From a virus: a DNA stretch of 24,654 bases. Location: the IMG/VR virus record IMGVR_UViG_3300034152_000827, positions 1-24,654 of that record; one strand, given 5' to 3'. Below are positions 1-5,389 of this stretch, in pieces (position 1 is the stretch's first letter; every line of letters begins with the position of its first letter). Under the pieces are notes generated by a model. The model did no database searches. It worked only from the letters and a program-made list of their open reading frames with translations, and was not told where the DNA came from. The translations under genes were made by a program, and so were the position numbers.

Positions 1-9
1 ACCAGTGCA
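1..9. repeat. 9-bp terminal direct repeat (ACCAGTGCA)
   Basis: The first nine bases are identical to the last nine (24646-24654). Overlapping them keeps the tnpB reading frame open across the junction. This suggests a circular or circularly permuted source, or two cuts in the same IS sequence. The repeat alone cannot tell these apart. Confidence 0.7.
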
Positions 10-245
10 TATAGCAGCTCAGGCTGATAGACTTTTACCATCTACCACAGGTGCATTGATTATATTCCTTGCACCCAATATATCTCTGTGCGTTTTAAAC
101 CCGCACTTACATTGATACTTTCTATCCTTAGCTTTGTTTAGAGTACCGCACATAATGGCCAAATTCGCACAACAAGTGAACGCCAATTAAAATCGCCAGT
201 ATTATGTTTGAGAGCGTTAACGCGCTTCCACTTGTTATTGTGTTA
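1..245 (-). pseudogene. Decayed tnpB (IS200/IS605 OrfB), C-terminal part
   Basis: Minus-strand translation gives the end of a TnpB RNA-guided nuclease: the second half of the zinc finger (CGTLNKAKDRKYQCKCGF) followed by THRDILGARNI, which carries the last RuvC aspartate. The copy is dead. The first zinc pair reads RIWPLC where family members have a CPxC-type pair, so one Cys has become Trp. One extra base near position 150 shifts the frame between that pair and CGTLNK. A TGA at about 22-24 interrupts the frame after GKSLSA. Nothing N-terminal to about position 245 is recognisable. The frame after the TGA runs off the window at position 1 and continues in frame at the right end (24654 downwards). 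Confidence 0.8.
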
Positions 246-259
246 AGAATCTCTTCCAT
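128..259 (-). CDS. Possible 43-aa single-span membrane peptide
   Basis: The frame starts with MEEILNTITSG and continues with a hydrophobic stretch (LTLSNIILAILIGVHLL, residues 14-30) that could span a membrane. It begins 19 nt after the stop of the Hc1-like gene. The spacer holds a small hairpin (CAACC-ATT-GGTTG), and the ribosome binding site is weak. The C-terminal third overlaps the tnpB remnant in another frame, so this may be a phage gene whose end was replaced by IS sequence, or a chance frame. No family is recognised. Confidence 0.3.
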   Translation of the reverse strand: MEEILNTITSGSALTLSNIILAILIGVHLLCEFGHYVRYSKQS

Positions 260-278
260 AAACCCAACCAATGGTTGT

Positions 279-461
279 TTACTGTTTCTTTATTTCAATG
301 ACCTTTTTGCGAACGTCTTGAGCGTGTGATTTTAGCTCCTGCATAACTTTTCTAACCCTTGTTCCAGCGCTTTTGTTTCTCTTCTCGTCAAATTTATTGG
401 CGTCTTTCATGGAATCCTCTATAAGATCTCTCATTTCTTCCAACATTTTTTCTATAGACAT
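279..461 (-). CDS. Histone H1-like (Hc1/HctA-type) DNA-binding protein
   Basis: A 60-aa, Lys/Arg-rich helical protein. The central stretch NKSAGTRVRKVMQELKSHAQ matches the core pattern of bacterial Hc1-like histones (NKxAGTRVRKxMQxLK). Family members bind and compact DNA; in a virus the protein could package or organise viral or host DNA, which is inference. Two starts are possible. A TTG at 470 lies only 2 nt from AGGAGG (473-478). The ATG at 461 lies 11 nt away and is preferred, because 2 nt is too close for initiation. It is the last well-supported gene of the leftward array. No signal peptide or membrane segment is present. Confidence 0.75.
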   Translation of the reverse strand: MSIEKMLEEMRDLIEDSMKDANKFDEKRNKSAGTRVRKVMQELKSHAQDVRKKVIEIKKQ

Positions 462-506
462 TTTATTCAATGCCTCCTATTGATAATTTAAAAATGTTTA
501 GGCCTT

Positions 507-599
507 TTAACGTCCTGCCCAGGACAGGACTAAACAACCCTTGGAACAATGAGCGACCGGTCTTAGCATGTATCTTTTACATTGTCTTTGACCATTCAT
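507..599 (-). CDS. Possible 30-aa Cys-containing peptide
   Basis: The peptide begins MNGQRQCKRYMLRP and has three cysteines. Its main support is a near-perfect Shine-Dalgarno sequence (TAAGGAGGT, about 605-613) overlapping the stop codon of the methionine aminopeptidase gene, 5-6 nt before the ATG. Near its 3' end an inverted repeat GTCCTG-N7-CAGGAC could form a hairpin. The composition is not strongly protein-like and no family is recognised, so this may instead be an untranslated spacer. Confidence 0.35.
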   Translation of the reverse strand: MNGQRQCKRYMLRPVAHCSKGCLVLSWAGR

Positions 600-610
600 G
601 TCTTACCTCC

Positions 611-1360
611 TTAAAAATCAGCTAAGATTTTTGGACCTTCTGGCATTATAGCCACAGACCGCTCAAAATGAGCGGCCTTTCTTCTGTCTTTTGTCACTGC
701 AGTCCAACCGTTTTCAACAACTTCGGTTTCATAAGAACCTTCCGCCACCATTGGTTCTATGGCCAAAACCATGCCGGCCTTTAACAAATAATTGCACCCT
801 CTGTCCGGCATGTAATTAAACACAAAGGGAGACTCATGAACGTCAAAACCCACTCCATGTCCCCCGAACGTTCTTATGGCGTTAAATTCATTTTCTTCCG
901 CAACGTCTTGTATGGATTTAGAAATGTCAAAAAGTTTACCGTTGTGAACCGCTTTGTTAACGCTGTCACGCAAGCATCTTTCAGTGACTTCCACCAACTT
1001 TCTTGTGTTTTCGCTTACGTTGCCCACTGTTTTAGTAAAAGCTGCGTCACTGTAATAACCGTCTATCTCCACTCCAAAATCCACGCTTACAATGTCACCG
1101 TCTTCAATCGTTCTATCTCCTGGAAATCCGTGAACCACCTCTTCATTCACTGAGACGCACAAACAAAATGGATATCCTTTGTACCCTTTGAACGAAGGTC
1201 TAATGCCATTGTCACTGCAAAACTTCTGAGCCATTTCTTCCAATTCAAAAGTGGACGTTCCAACTCTTATACGATCTCTACACGCTTGCAACAACTCAGA
1301 ACCCACTTTGTTGGAGTATTCTATCTTTTCAATTTGAGTTGGAGTTTTCAAATAAATCAT
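611..1360 (-). CDS. map: Methionine aminopeptidase, type I
   Basis: This cytosolic dinuclear metallopeptidase removes the initiator methionine from new proteins. At 249 aa it has normal length for the short bacterial type I enzyme. All five metal ligands are present: D94 (VSVDFG), D105 (YYSDAAFT), H168 (GGHGVG), E202 (AIEPM) and E233 (HFERS). The substrate-side histidines H77 (VVHGFP) and H175 (DVHESP) are also kept, so it should be active. There is no N-terminal zinc-finger extension. It starts 12 nt after the stop of the intron-bearing gene with only a weak AAGAG ribosome site, so translation may be coupled. Why a phage carries Map is unknown; maturation of viral proteins during strong late expression is one inference. 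Confidence 0.95.
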   Translation of the reverse strand: MIYLKTPTQIEKIEYSNKVGSELLQACRDRIRVGTSTFELEEMAQKFCSDNGIRPSFKGYKGYPFCLCVSVNEEVVHGFPGDRTIEDGDIVSVDFGVEIDGYYSDAAFTKTVGNVSENTRKLVEVTERCLRDSVNKAVHNGKLFDISKSIQDVAEENEFNAIRTFGGHGVGFDVHESPFVFNYMPDRGCNYLLKAGMVLAIEPMVAEGSYETEVVENGWTAVTKDRRKAAHFERSVAIMPEGPKILADF

Positions 1361-1372
1361 AACTCTTAACCA

Positions 1373-2493
1373 TCATTCCCATTTAGGGGGTTCTTTGTCA
1401 AACTTTTTGTAATAACTGGCCAAAAAATTATGAGCTTTTTTTGCGTCAACCCCCTTCACTCCTCCCCTTGAACCGTGAACGGCGGCCATGGCTGCGCTTA
1501 CTCCTCCCCAAGTGGCCTTAAGAGTCCCACCAATAACGTCTGCAAAAGGCAACTTGTATCCTTCAAAACTTTCCTTGTTGTCCGGATCACAATACACAAA
1601 ACCTTTTGCGTATTGAGACCAGTTTATTTTGTCTTTGTCAGGACCACCTGCCTTTTTTCTCATTCTTCCTTCAGCGGCACTTCCATCCCATTCTTCTTTG
1701 TCGTCTGTAGGAAGGCTTTTGCTTCCGCATATTTTCGCCACTTCTAAATTTTCAACGTTTAAATTGGAAGCGTCCTCACCATTAAACAAATCATAAACGG
1801 CTTCTTTTTTAAACAAGTCCAATCCTGGATTTTTAATAGATCTGTTCACTAACTCTTTGGTTGTTTTAAAAACGTCAGAATCTGCCAACTCATCCTCCAA
1901 CCAATCTACGTCAGCTTTAGCTTTCTTGGAAACGTCACATCCCAACTTCTTTGCTTTTCTGTTTATGCAGGCCGCAATTTTTTTCTTAGTTGATTGAGAA
2001 AATTTAGATCTTCCTAAGTACGTTTTAGCCACACCTACCATTTAGTTTTCTCATATTACTATGAGTGTCGGACTATATCATCAATTCAAGTTTTTGTAAA
2101 ATATATTTATGACATGTTTTTTGCATTCTTACAATCACTCAAATTGCCTGGCGTATTATACGTGTTTTAAATTTACTAAAATAATTTAGTAGTAACACAT
2201 ATCTCAGCTTTCGCTTCAGTCTCTGCGGGGTCAATTACAACTTCCCTCAGGATTGTCCTCGTCAAAAGGAGTTCCCTGATATAAGCCAGGTTTTTTAATG
2301 TAAGCACCTAGATTTAGTGGCTGTAAATTTTTTCTTAATGCTTACAATCTGTTACAGGAAAACTCCTGCCGGGGCCACAGTATGCACTGTCTGGAAGTTT
2401 CTTTCTGTCCTTAGTAGAAAGCTTCTTCCCAATAGCTTTATAGGCTCTTTCTACCAATTTATCCAAAACATTAAAATCTTTATTCTTTGGCAT
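1373..2493 (-). CDS. Head-protein-like gene (DUF6582-type domain) split by a group I intron; join of 2338-2493 and 1373-2038
   Basis: Two exons join in frame at CAT|GTA. Exon 1 (from ATG 2493, after GGGAG) encodes about 52 residues ending RKKLPDSAYCGPGRSFPVTD-CKH. Exon 2 continues VGVAKTYLGRSKFS and encodes 221 residues, giving about 273 aa. The CGPxRSFPV-D-CxH motif followed by a K/R-rich helix is typical of phage proteins found with capsid-maturation or head genes. The C-terminal half (WSQYAKGF, YKLPFADVIGG, HGSRGGVKG, EPPKW) resembles the DUF6582 family; the name is from memory. An alternative ATG at 2508 overlaps the previous stop as TAATG. The apparent ATG at 2041 has no ribosome site and is better read as the intron's last three bases. 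Precise function is unknown; a head-assembly or protease-linked role is inference. Confidence 0.8.
2039..2337 (-). ncRNA. Self-splicing group I intron, 299 nt, no ORF
   Basis: The last nine bases of the 5' exon (UGUAAGCAU, 2346-2338) pair perfectly with an internal guide (GUGCUUACA, 2307-2299), ending in the conserved U.G pair at the 5' splice site. Downstream on the minus strand come P4 (UCAGGGA with UCCUGA), P5 (CUCC/GAGG), P6 (GGG/CCC), the P7 5' element GCAGAGACUGAAGC (2226-2213), P3 (GGCUU with AAGCU), a long P8 (GUGUU...AACAC with an inner ACUAAA/UUUAGU), the P7 3' element GAUAUAGUCCGAC (2079-2067) and P9 (CUCAU-N6-AUGAG). The intron ends at the G at 2039. The 3' exon GUAGGU can form most of a P10 with the bases 5' of the guide. 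P7 closely resembles that of the Tetrahymena rRNA intron. No endonuclease is encoded inside. Confidence 0.93.
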
Positions 2494-2507
2494 GTCTTCA
2501 TCTCCCA

Positions 2508-2597
2508 TTACCTTTTTCTATTTCTCATGTTTTTCATTCTTTTCTTGTACTTATGCCTTCGAATCTTCCTCCTCTTCCATTTCTTGGCGTTTGCTAT
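2508..2597 (-). CDS. Tiny basic mS38/COX24 (AURKAIP1)-type ribosomal protein, AUA start
   Basis: A 29-aa, extremely basic peptide (ANAKKWKRRKIRRHKYKK, then RMKNMRNRKR). The KRRKIxRHKYKKRxKxxR pattern is that of the COX24_C/AURKAIP1 domain, found in mitochondrial ribosomal protein mS38 and in roughly 30-residue bacterial proteins. By homology it would bind the small ribosomal subunit. There is no ATG, GTG or TTG at a usable distance. An AUA codon sits 7 nt after a perfect AAGGAGGT (2605-2612). The only upstream in-frame candidate, GTG at 2606, lies inside that Shine-Dalgarno sequence. The stop overlaps a following ATG as TAATG. The family match is from pattern recognition, but length and composition fit well. 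Confidence 0.65.
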   Translation of the reverse strand: MANAKKWKRRKIRRHKYKKRMKNMRNRKR

Positions 2598-2598
2598 A

Positions 2599-3168
2599 TT
2601 AGTCACCTCCTTGTTCAAACAACTCATAAAAAGGTTTCACAAACTTTTCTGGGGTGTACTTGTCAAACCATCCCAGCACAATCCCATTTTCATTCAATAT
2701 TCGTTTTGAGGCATTTGCAAAGTCTTTTATAACCGGTAAAGTGTCCTCGTCGATCACTGAGTAGAAATCAAGAAAAATAAAATCAAATTTCCTTCTCGTT
2801 TGATACATGTAAATCAAACCATCCGCGTTCAATATCAAATGATTGTCTGCAGTTATCGGATTTAATTGTTTGTGAGTTTTAATGACGTTTTTATTGTTTT
2901 CCACAGTGGTCAACGATTCAACTTTTGGGCACGACAATATGTACTCGGAAACAATTCCTAAACCCAACCCAATTTCCAAACAATGCCCCTTGGGTTTGTC
3001 GTTTATTTGCCACACGTAATCTTCAATTTCTGATTCCAAAGCCCACAAATTGTGTCCTGGACCGATTTCCAAATGCAAAACGTCGTTAAACCTGTACACC
3101 CTAACGTCGCCACTTTCACACATTAAATCTCCGTCTTTGAAATACACCAAACTATTTTTCTTATTCAT
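2599..3168 (-). CDS. SAM-dependent methyltransferase-like protein (spermidine-synthase-like fold)
   Basis: A 189-aa Rossmann-type protein. Motif I is CLEIGLGLGIVSEYI (about residues 63-77), the acidic end of strand 2 is TTVENN, and motif IV is FIFLDFYSVIDED. The order of motifs and the leading beta region (VYRFNDVLHLEIGPGHNLWA) resemble spermidine-synthase-like methyltransferases. Substrate is unknown. The start overlaps the end of the upstream small Cys-rich gene by 8 nt, implying translational coupling. The last codons carry the ribosome binding site of the next gene. No membrane or export signal is present. Confidence 0.7.
   Translation of the reverse strand: MNKKNSLVYFKDGDLMCESGDVRVYRFNDVLHLEIGPGHNLWALESEIEDYVWQINDKPKGHCLEIGLGLGIVSEYILSCPKVESLTTVENNKNVIKTHKQLNPITADNHLILNADGLIYMYQTRRKFDFIFLDFYSVIDEDTLPVIKDFANASKRILNENGIVLGWFDKYTPEKFVKPFYELFEQGGD
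2605..2612 (-). promoter_or_regulatory. Shine-Dalgarno AAGGAGGT positioning an AUA start
   Basis: This perfect anti-16S complement lies inside the last codons of the upstream methyltransferase gene (CAA GGA GGT GAC TAA). It is 7 nt before the AUA at 2597, the ideal distance, and it is the main reason for proposing the unusual start of the basic peptide gene. Confidence 0.7.
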
Positions 3169-3445
3169 TTAATTTACCGCGCCTTTTCAGTTCGTTGTCA
3201 ATGACTTGCTTCCTCATGTTCCAATACCTCAAACTAAGATCAAGATACTCTTTTCCCTTGTCGGAAAGTTTGTTCCCTTCTGAGCCGCCCAAAGTTGAAT
3301 AAAAACAAGCTTTGCCAGCTTCTTCTTCACACAATCTCTTTTCAGAAAACAAAATCTCCTCATCCAAAAGACATACGTAATCACCGGTTTCTCCGTCAGA
3401 CAGCTTAAAAATTGATGGGCAACGGCCGCACACGCAACCAGACAC
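3161..3445 (-). CDS. Small Cys-rich protein, unknown
   Basis: A 94-aa protein beginning MSGCVCGRCPS, with later cysteines at VCLLDE, RLCEEE and KACFYS. The spacing suggests a metal-binding fold and loosely recalls the DUF2769 pattern, which is not a firm assignment. The C-terminal half is helical and charged. Translation starts at GTG 3445, placed 9 nt after AGGAGG, which lies in the final codons of the preceding gene. The end overlaps the methyltransferase start by 8 nt. Tight packing with its neighbours suggests co-expression; function is not recognisable. Confidence 0.7.
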   Translation of the reverse strand: MSGCVCGRCPSIFKLSDGETGDYVCLLDEEILFSEKRLCEEEAGKACFYSTLGGSEGNKLSDKGKEYLDLSLRYWNMRKQVIDNELKRRGKLNE

Positions 3446-3446
3446 T

Positions 3447-3701
3447 TTAATTCGCCTCCTGTTCTTCCTTTGGAACGTCTATTTCATCTTCAAAATGAAA
3501 AACAACCATCAACTTTACGCCTTCAGCTTTGTCTTGATCGTACTTAACTCCGGTTTCCGATTTGGATTTGATTGGGTGTATGTATTTCACTCCTATGTTT
3601 CCTGATTTTGCGTTTTGTAGAAACGAATCCAAATAAGCGTTCACTTCTCGTTTAACATAGCCAATCCAAGCCTTTGCTCTCTCCTCTTTGTCATCAACCA
3701 T
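3447..3701 (-). CDS. Hypothetical 84-aa protein
   Basis: The frame is open further upstream, but the ATG at 3701 (MVDDKEERAKAW) has a perfect AGGAGG 8 nt before it, so this start is chosen. The protein is charged, with a helical N-terminal half (AWIGYVKREVNAYLDSFLQN) and a beta-like C-terminal half (GVKLMVVFHFEDEIDV). No family is recognised. It lies between a 33-aa ORF and a Cys-rich gene in the same tightly spaced array. Confidence 0.7.
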   Translation of the reverse strand: MVDDKEERAKAWIGYVKREVNAYLDSFLQNAKSGNIGVKYIHPIKSKSETGVKYDQDKAEGVKLMVVFHFEDEIDVPKEEQEAN

Positions 3702-3721
3702 AATAAAAACCTCCTTCTTAA

Positions 3722-3823
3722 TCACGCAAATTCTGGTTTTATGTGGGCAAGCACGCGTTTTACCAAATGTTCAATCCAACGCAATGCGTTTACATAAAAC
3801 GTTTCAACGTCTTTGTCAATCAT
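3722..3823 (-). CDS. Small 33-aa ORF coupled to the metallopeptidase gene
   Basis: The ATG overlaps the metallopeptidase stop as ATGA, a classical termination-reinitiation arrangement. The peptide (MIDKDVETFYVNALRWIEHL, then VKRVLAHIKPEFA) would form an amphipathic helix. It ends 21 nt before the next start codon, so it fills an otherwise empty spacer. No homology is recognised and no independent ribosome site is present, so expression depends on coupling. Confidence 0.55.
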   Translation of the reverse strand: MIDKDVETFYVNALRWIEHLVKRVLAHIKPEFA

Positions 3824-4296
3824 TGTTCGTGGTTTGCGGCTTTTTTATCCTCTTTTTCCTGCTCGTACACGTCTGAAACAACCGTGGACAATTTCCTGCC
3901 CCACTCTGGATCATCTTGATTTAACTTGATTTCAGAATAAAAATCTTCTATTTCATGACCGGTGATTTTACAACCGCCTTTTTCATCAACGAATACGTGC
4001 CTCAATTCATGAGAAATAAGCCTCTCTTTGTCTTTCTCGCCTGCCAACTCCCAAGCTTTCTTGTCAACTATGAGAACGTAATCGTATCCATCGACAGCGA
4101 CGTCGTCTTTAGAAAAAAATTTAATTTTTTCATTTGCCAATTCTATGGTCGCCAATAAAAGCTTGCCTTGTCTCACTCTTTTCTTAGTGTCAAAAATCAA
4201 TTTGAATTTCAAATTTCCATATCCTGGGAACCTTTCTTCCAAAACCCTCATAAACACTTCCACTAAATTCTCGTCACATTCCTCGTACCTGTTCAT
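3820..4296 (-). CDS. Putative phage metallopeptidase (zincin, HExxH)
   Basis: A 158-aa protein with the zincin motif SHELRHVF (H96, E97, H100) in its second half. It matches the layout of the 'putative phage metallopeptidase' domain: an N-terminal helical part, a beta region with YDYVLIVDKKAWE, then the HExxH helix. H114 or a nearby acidic residue could be the third zinc ligand. Family members are uncharacterised and are often near phage structural or lysis genes. The frame is open to 4416, but ATG 4296 follows AAGGAG at good spacing while 4416 has no ribosome site, so the shorter start is used. No signal peptide is present, so it would act in the cytoplasm. Confidence 0.75.
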   Translation of the reverse strand: MNRYEECDENLVEVFMRVLEERFPGYGNLKFKLIFDTKKRVRQGKLLLATIELANEKIKFFSKDDVAVDGYDYVLIVDKKAWELAGEKDKERLISHELRHVFVDEKGGCKITGHEIEDFYSEIKLNQDDPEWGRKLSTVVSDVYEQEKEDKKAANHEQ

Positions 4297-4496
4297 AATT
4301 CCTCTCCTTTGAAACGCTTTAAGTGGTTTGACGCCAAATTTGTTGCAAAACCAACACGCCTTTTCCAACACCACTGCAGAAAAAAAAGTTTTGTTGTCCA
4401 ACGAAAAACTTGTCATTGCGTAGGTAGGCTGTCACCGTGCCTGGTTAAAACTCGACGAAAGCCCAACTCCTTCCACTTATGGTAGACGAGCTAAAA
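4297..4496 (-). other. 200-bp unassigned spacer
   Basis: This is long for such a packed array. The minus-strand frame from about 4492 to 4419 reads LVYHKWKELGFRRVLTRHGD, which looks protein-like but has no start codon. The following frame (4416-4297) is open into the metallopeptidase but lacks a ribosome site. Together they could be a gene remnant or a structured leader. I see no clear promoter, tRNA or intron core. Confidence 0.4.
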
Positions 4497-4730
4497 TTAT
4501 TTTCGATGATACTCTTCGTCATAAAATTTTTTCAATCTTTTAAGTTTTTCAACAAGCAATCTGGAACTTTCTATTTTCTTGTTTTTGCTGGAGGTTTTTT
4601 TCTTTTTCACTTCTCCTTCATGGGCGGTGCCGTCCTTGTCGTAACAAATTCTAATGTATTTGTCACCTTTTAATTTTTTGGTAATGACCTTTCCTCCATT
4701 TTTTACACAATCATTGAAATCCTTTGGCAT
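4497..4730 (-). CDS. Small phage protein of the 'CVKNGGKV...KYIRICYD' type
   Basis: A 77-aa basic protein beginning MPKDFNDCVKNGGKVITKKL, followed by GDKYIRICYDKDG. This short beta-rich pattern recurs in phage proteins near capsid-maturation or head genes, which is from memory and carries no function. The second half is a Lys-rich linker followed by a charged helix. A GGAG about 10 nt upstream of the ATG is the likely ribosome site. It follows Hsp20 after a short spacer that contains one copy of an inverted repeat. Confidence 0.65.
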   Translation of the reverse strand: MPKDFNDCVKNGGKVITKKLKGDKYIRICYDKDGTAHEGEVKKKKTSSKNKKIESSRLLVEKLKRLKKFYDEEYHRK

Positions 4731-4755
4731 TTTTCAACTTCTCCGTATAAATATA

Positions 4756-4770
4756 ATGAGGCTCATAGGT
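4756..4770 (+). repeat. 15-bp inverted repeat flanking hsp20, downstream copy
   Basis: ATGAGGCTCATAGGT here is the exact reverse complement of 5324-5338 on the other side of hsp20. The core ATGAG-G-CTCAT is itself palindromic. On the plus strand it is preceded by TATAAT-like bases (ATATAATG), as the other copy is on the minus strand. It may be an operator or a trace of how the cassette was inserted. Confidence 0.6.
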
Positions 4771-4777
4771 TGCGTTA

Positions 4778-5296
4778 TTAACTTATTTCTATCTTAAGTG
4801 GTTTTTCCTCCTGTTTGTCGACCCCCTTTTTGCCAATAAAACACTTAACCACTCCGTCTTTGTAGTTGCATTCTATTTTGCGTTGGTCAACTTCTTTGGG
4901 AAGACGAACCACTCTTCGAAATGATCTGGAAGCTATTTCTTTCATAACGTAAGAACCTTTCTCGTCTTCAACTTCCTCTTCTTTTTCTGCGGATATGAAA
5001 AGACAATTGTCTTTAAGCTCCAAAGACACGTCGTCTTTTTCGAATCCAGCCACAGCTATTTCAACCAGATAAGAATCCTCTTTGTCTAACACGTTCACCT
5101 TAGGAAAAGAAGTTTTAGACGAGCCTGGTTGAATTTGTTTGAAAACGTCAGCAGTCCACCAACCCCAAGGGGCTACGTCATTCCAAAACGCTTCTTCCCA
5201 ATTGTCTATCATGTCGTGAAAACGACCAAAGTCAAACATCCTGCTCAACCGAGAGCCAGGATTTTGCCTTATTGTCAAGTCTTTTCTTTTTGTCAT
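4778..5296 (-). CDS. Small heat-shock protein, Hsp20/alpha-crystallin family
   Basis: An ATP-independent holdase chaperone of 172 aa. The alpha-crystallin domain spans about residues 62-160 (FPKVNVLDKEDSYLVEIAVA, GFEKDDVSLELKDNCLFISA, ASRSFRRVVRLPKEVD, YKDGVVKCFIGK). The usual GVL motif is GVV here. The C-terminal tail has the IxI oligomerisation motif (PLKIEIS). The N-terminal arm is aromatic and Trp-rich (WEEAFWNDVAPWGWW). The start has AAAGGAGG 9 nt upstream. It has its own strong promoter (5345-5372) and is bracketed by inverted repeats, so it looks like an independently controlled cassette. Hsp20 genes are known in other large phages, where a role in folding virion proteins has been proposed. 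Confidence 0.92.
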   Translation of the reverse strand: MTKRKDLTIRQNPGSRLSRMFDFGRFHDMIDNWEEAFWNDVAPWGWWTADVFKQIQPGSSKTSFPKVNVLDKEDSYLVEIAVAGFEKDDVSLELKDNCLFISAEKEEEVEDEKGSYVMKEIASRSFRRVVRLPKEVDQRKIECNYKDGVVKCFIGKKGVDKQEEKPLKIEIS

Positions 5297-5323
5297 GATG
5301 TCATTCCTCCTTTAAACGTATTC

Positions 5324-5338
5324 ACCTATGAGCCTCAT
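5324..5338 (-). repeat. 15-bp inverted repeat flanking hsp20, promoter-proximal copy
   Basis: Reverse complement of 4756-4770. It lies just downstream of the -10 of the hsp20 promoter, so it should overlap the start of the transcript. Its palindromic core (ATGAGGCTCAT) is a reasonable repressor-site candidate; no regulator gene is identifiable nearby. Confidence 0.6.
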
Positions 5339-5344
5339 GTTGTA

Positions 5345-5372
5345 AATATAATCATTTTTGTAAATTTGTCAA
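5345..5372 (-). promoter_or_regulatory. Sigma70-type promoter for hsp20
   Basis: TTGACA (5372-5367), a 16-bp spacer ending AATGAT, and TATATT (5350-5345), followed by a start region about 50 nt before the hsp20 ATG. Two other promoters in the window share the spacer length and the AAT...AATGAT bases. Confidence 0.8.
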
Positions 5373-5389
5373 GACAAAAAACGAACTCA

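Noticed and set aside
1-60. TGA in the tnpB frame as evidence for UGA recoding
   Set aside because: TGA ends well-placed genes elsewhere (for example at 1373, 3820 and 19142), intact proteins use TGG for Trp, and this tnpB has other lesions.
2039-2041. ATG 2041 as the start of a complete 222-aa gene
   Set aside because: There is no ribosome binding site, the family N-terminus is present upstream, and the ATG fits the last bases of the group I intron (terminal G at 2039).
2224-2312. Protein-like frame inside the intron (GAYIKKPGLYQGTPFDED) as part of a frameshifted gene
   Set aside because: The same bases form the guide, P3, P4, P5 and P6 of the intron, which explains them without frameshifts; there is no start codon.
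2317-2709. 130-aa plus-strand frame rich in Phe and Leu
   Set aside because: It is antisense to the basic peptide gene and exon 1. Its hydrophobicity is the expected mirror of Lys/Arg-rich codons, and it has no ribosome site.
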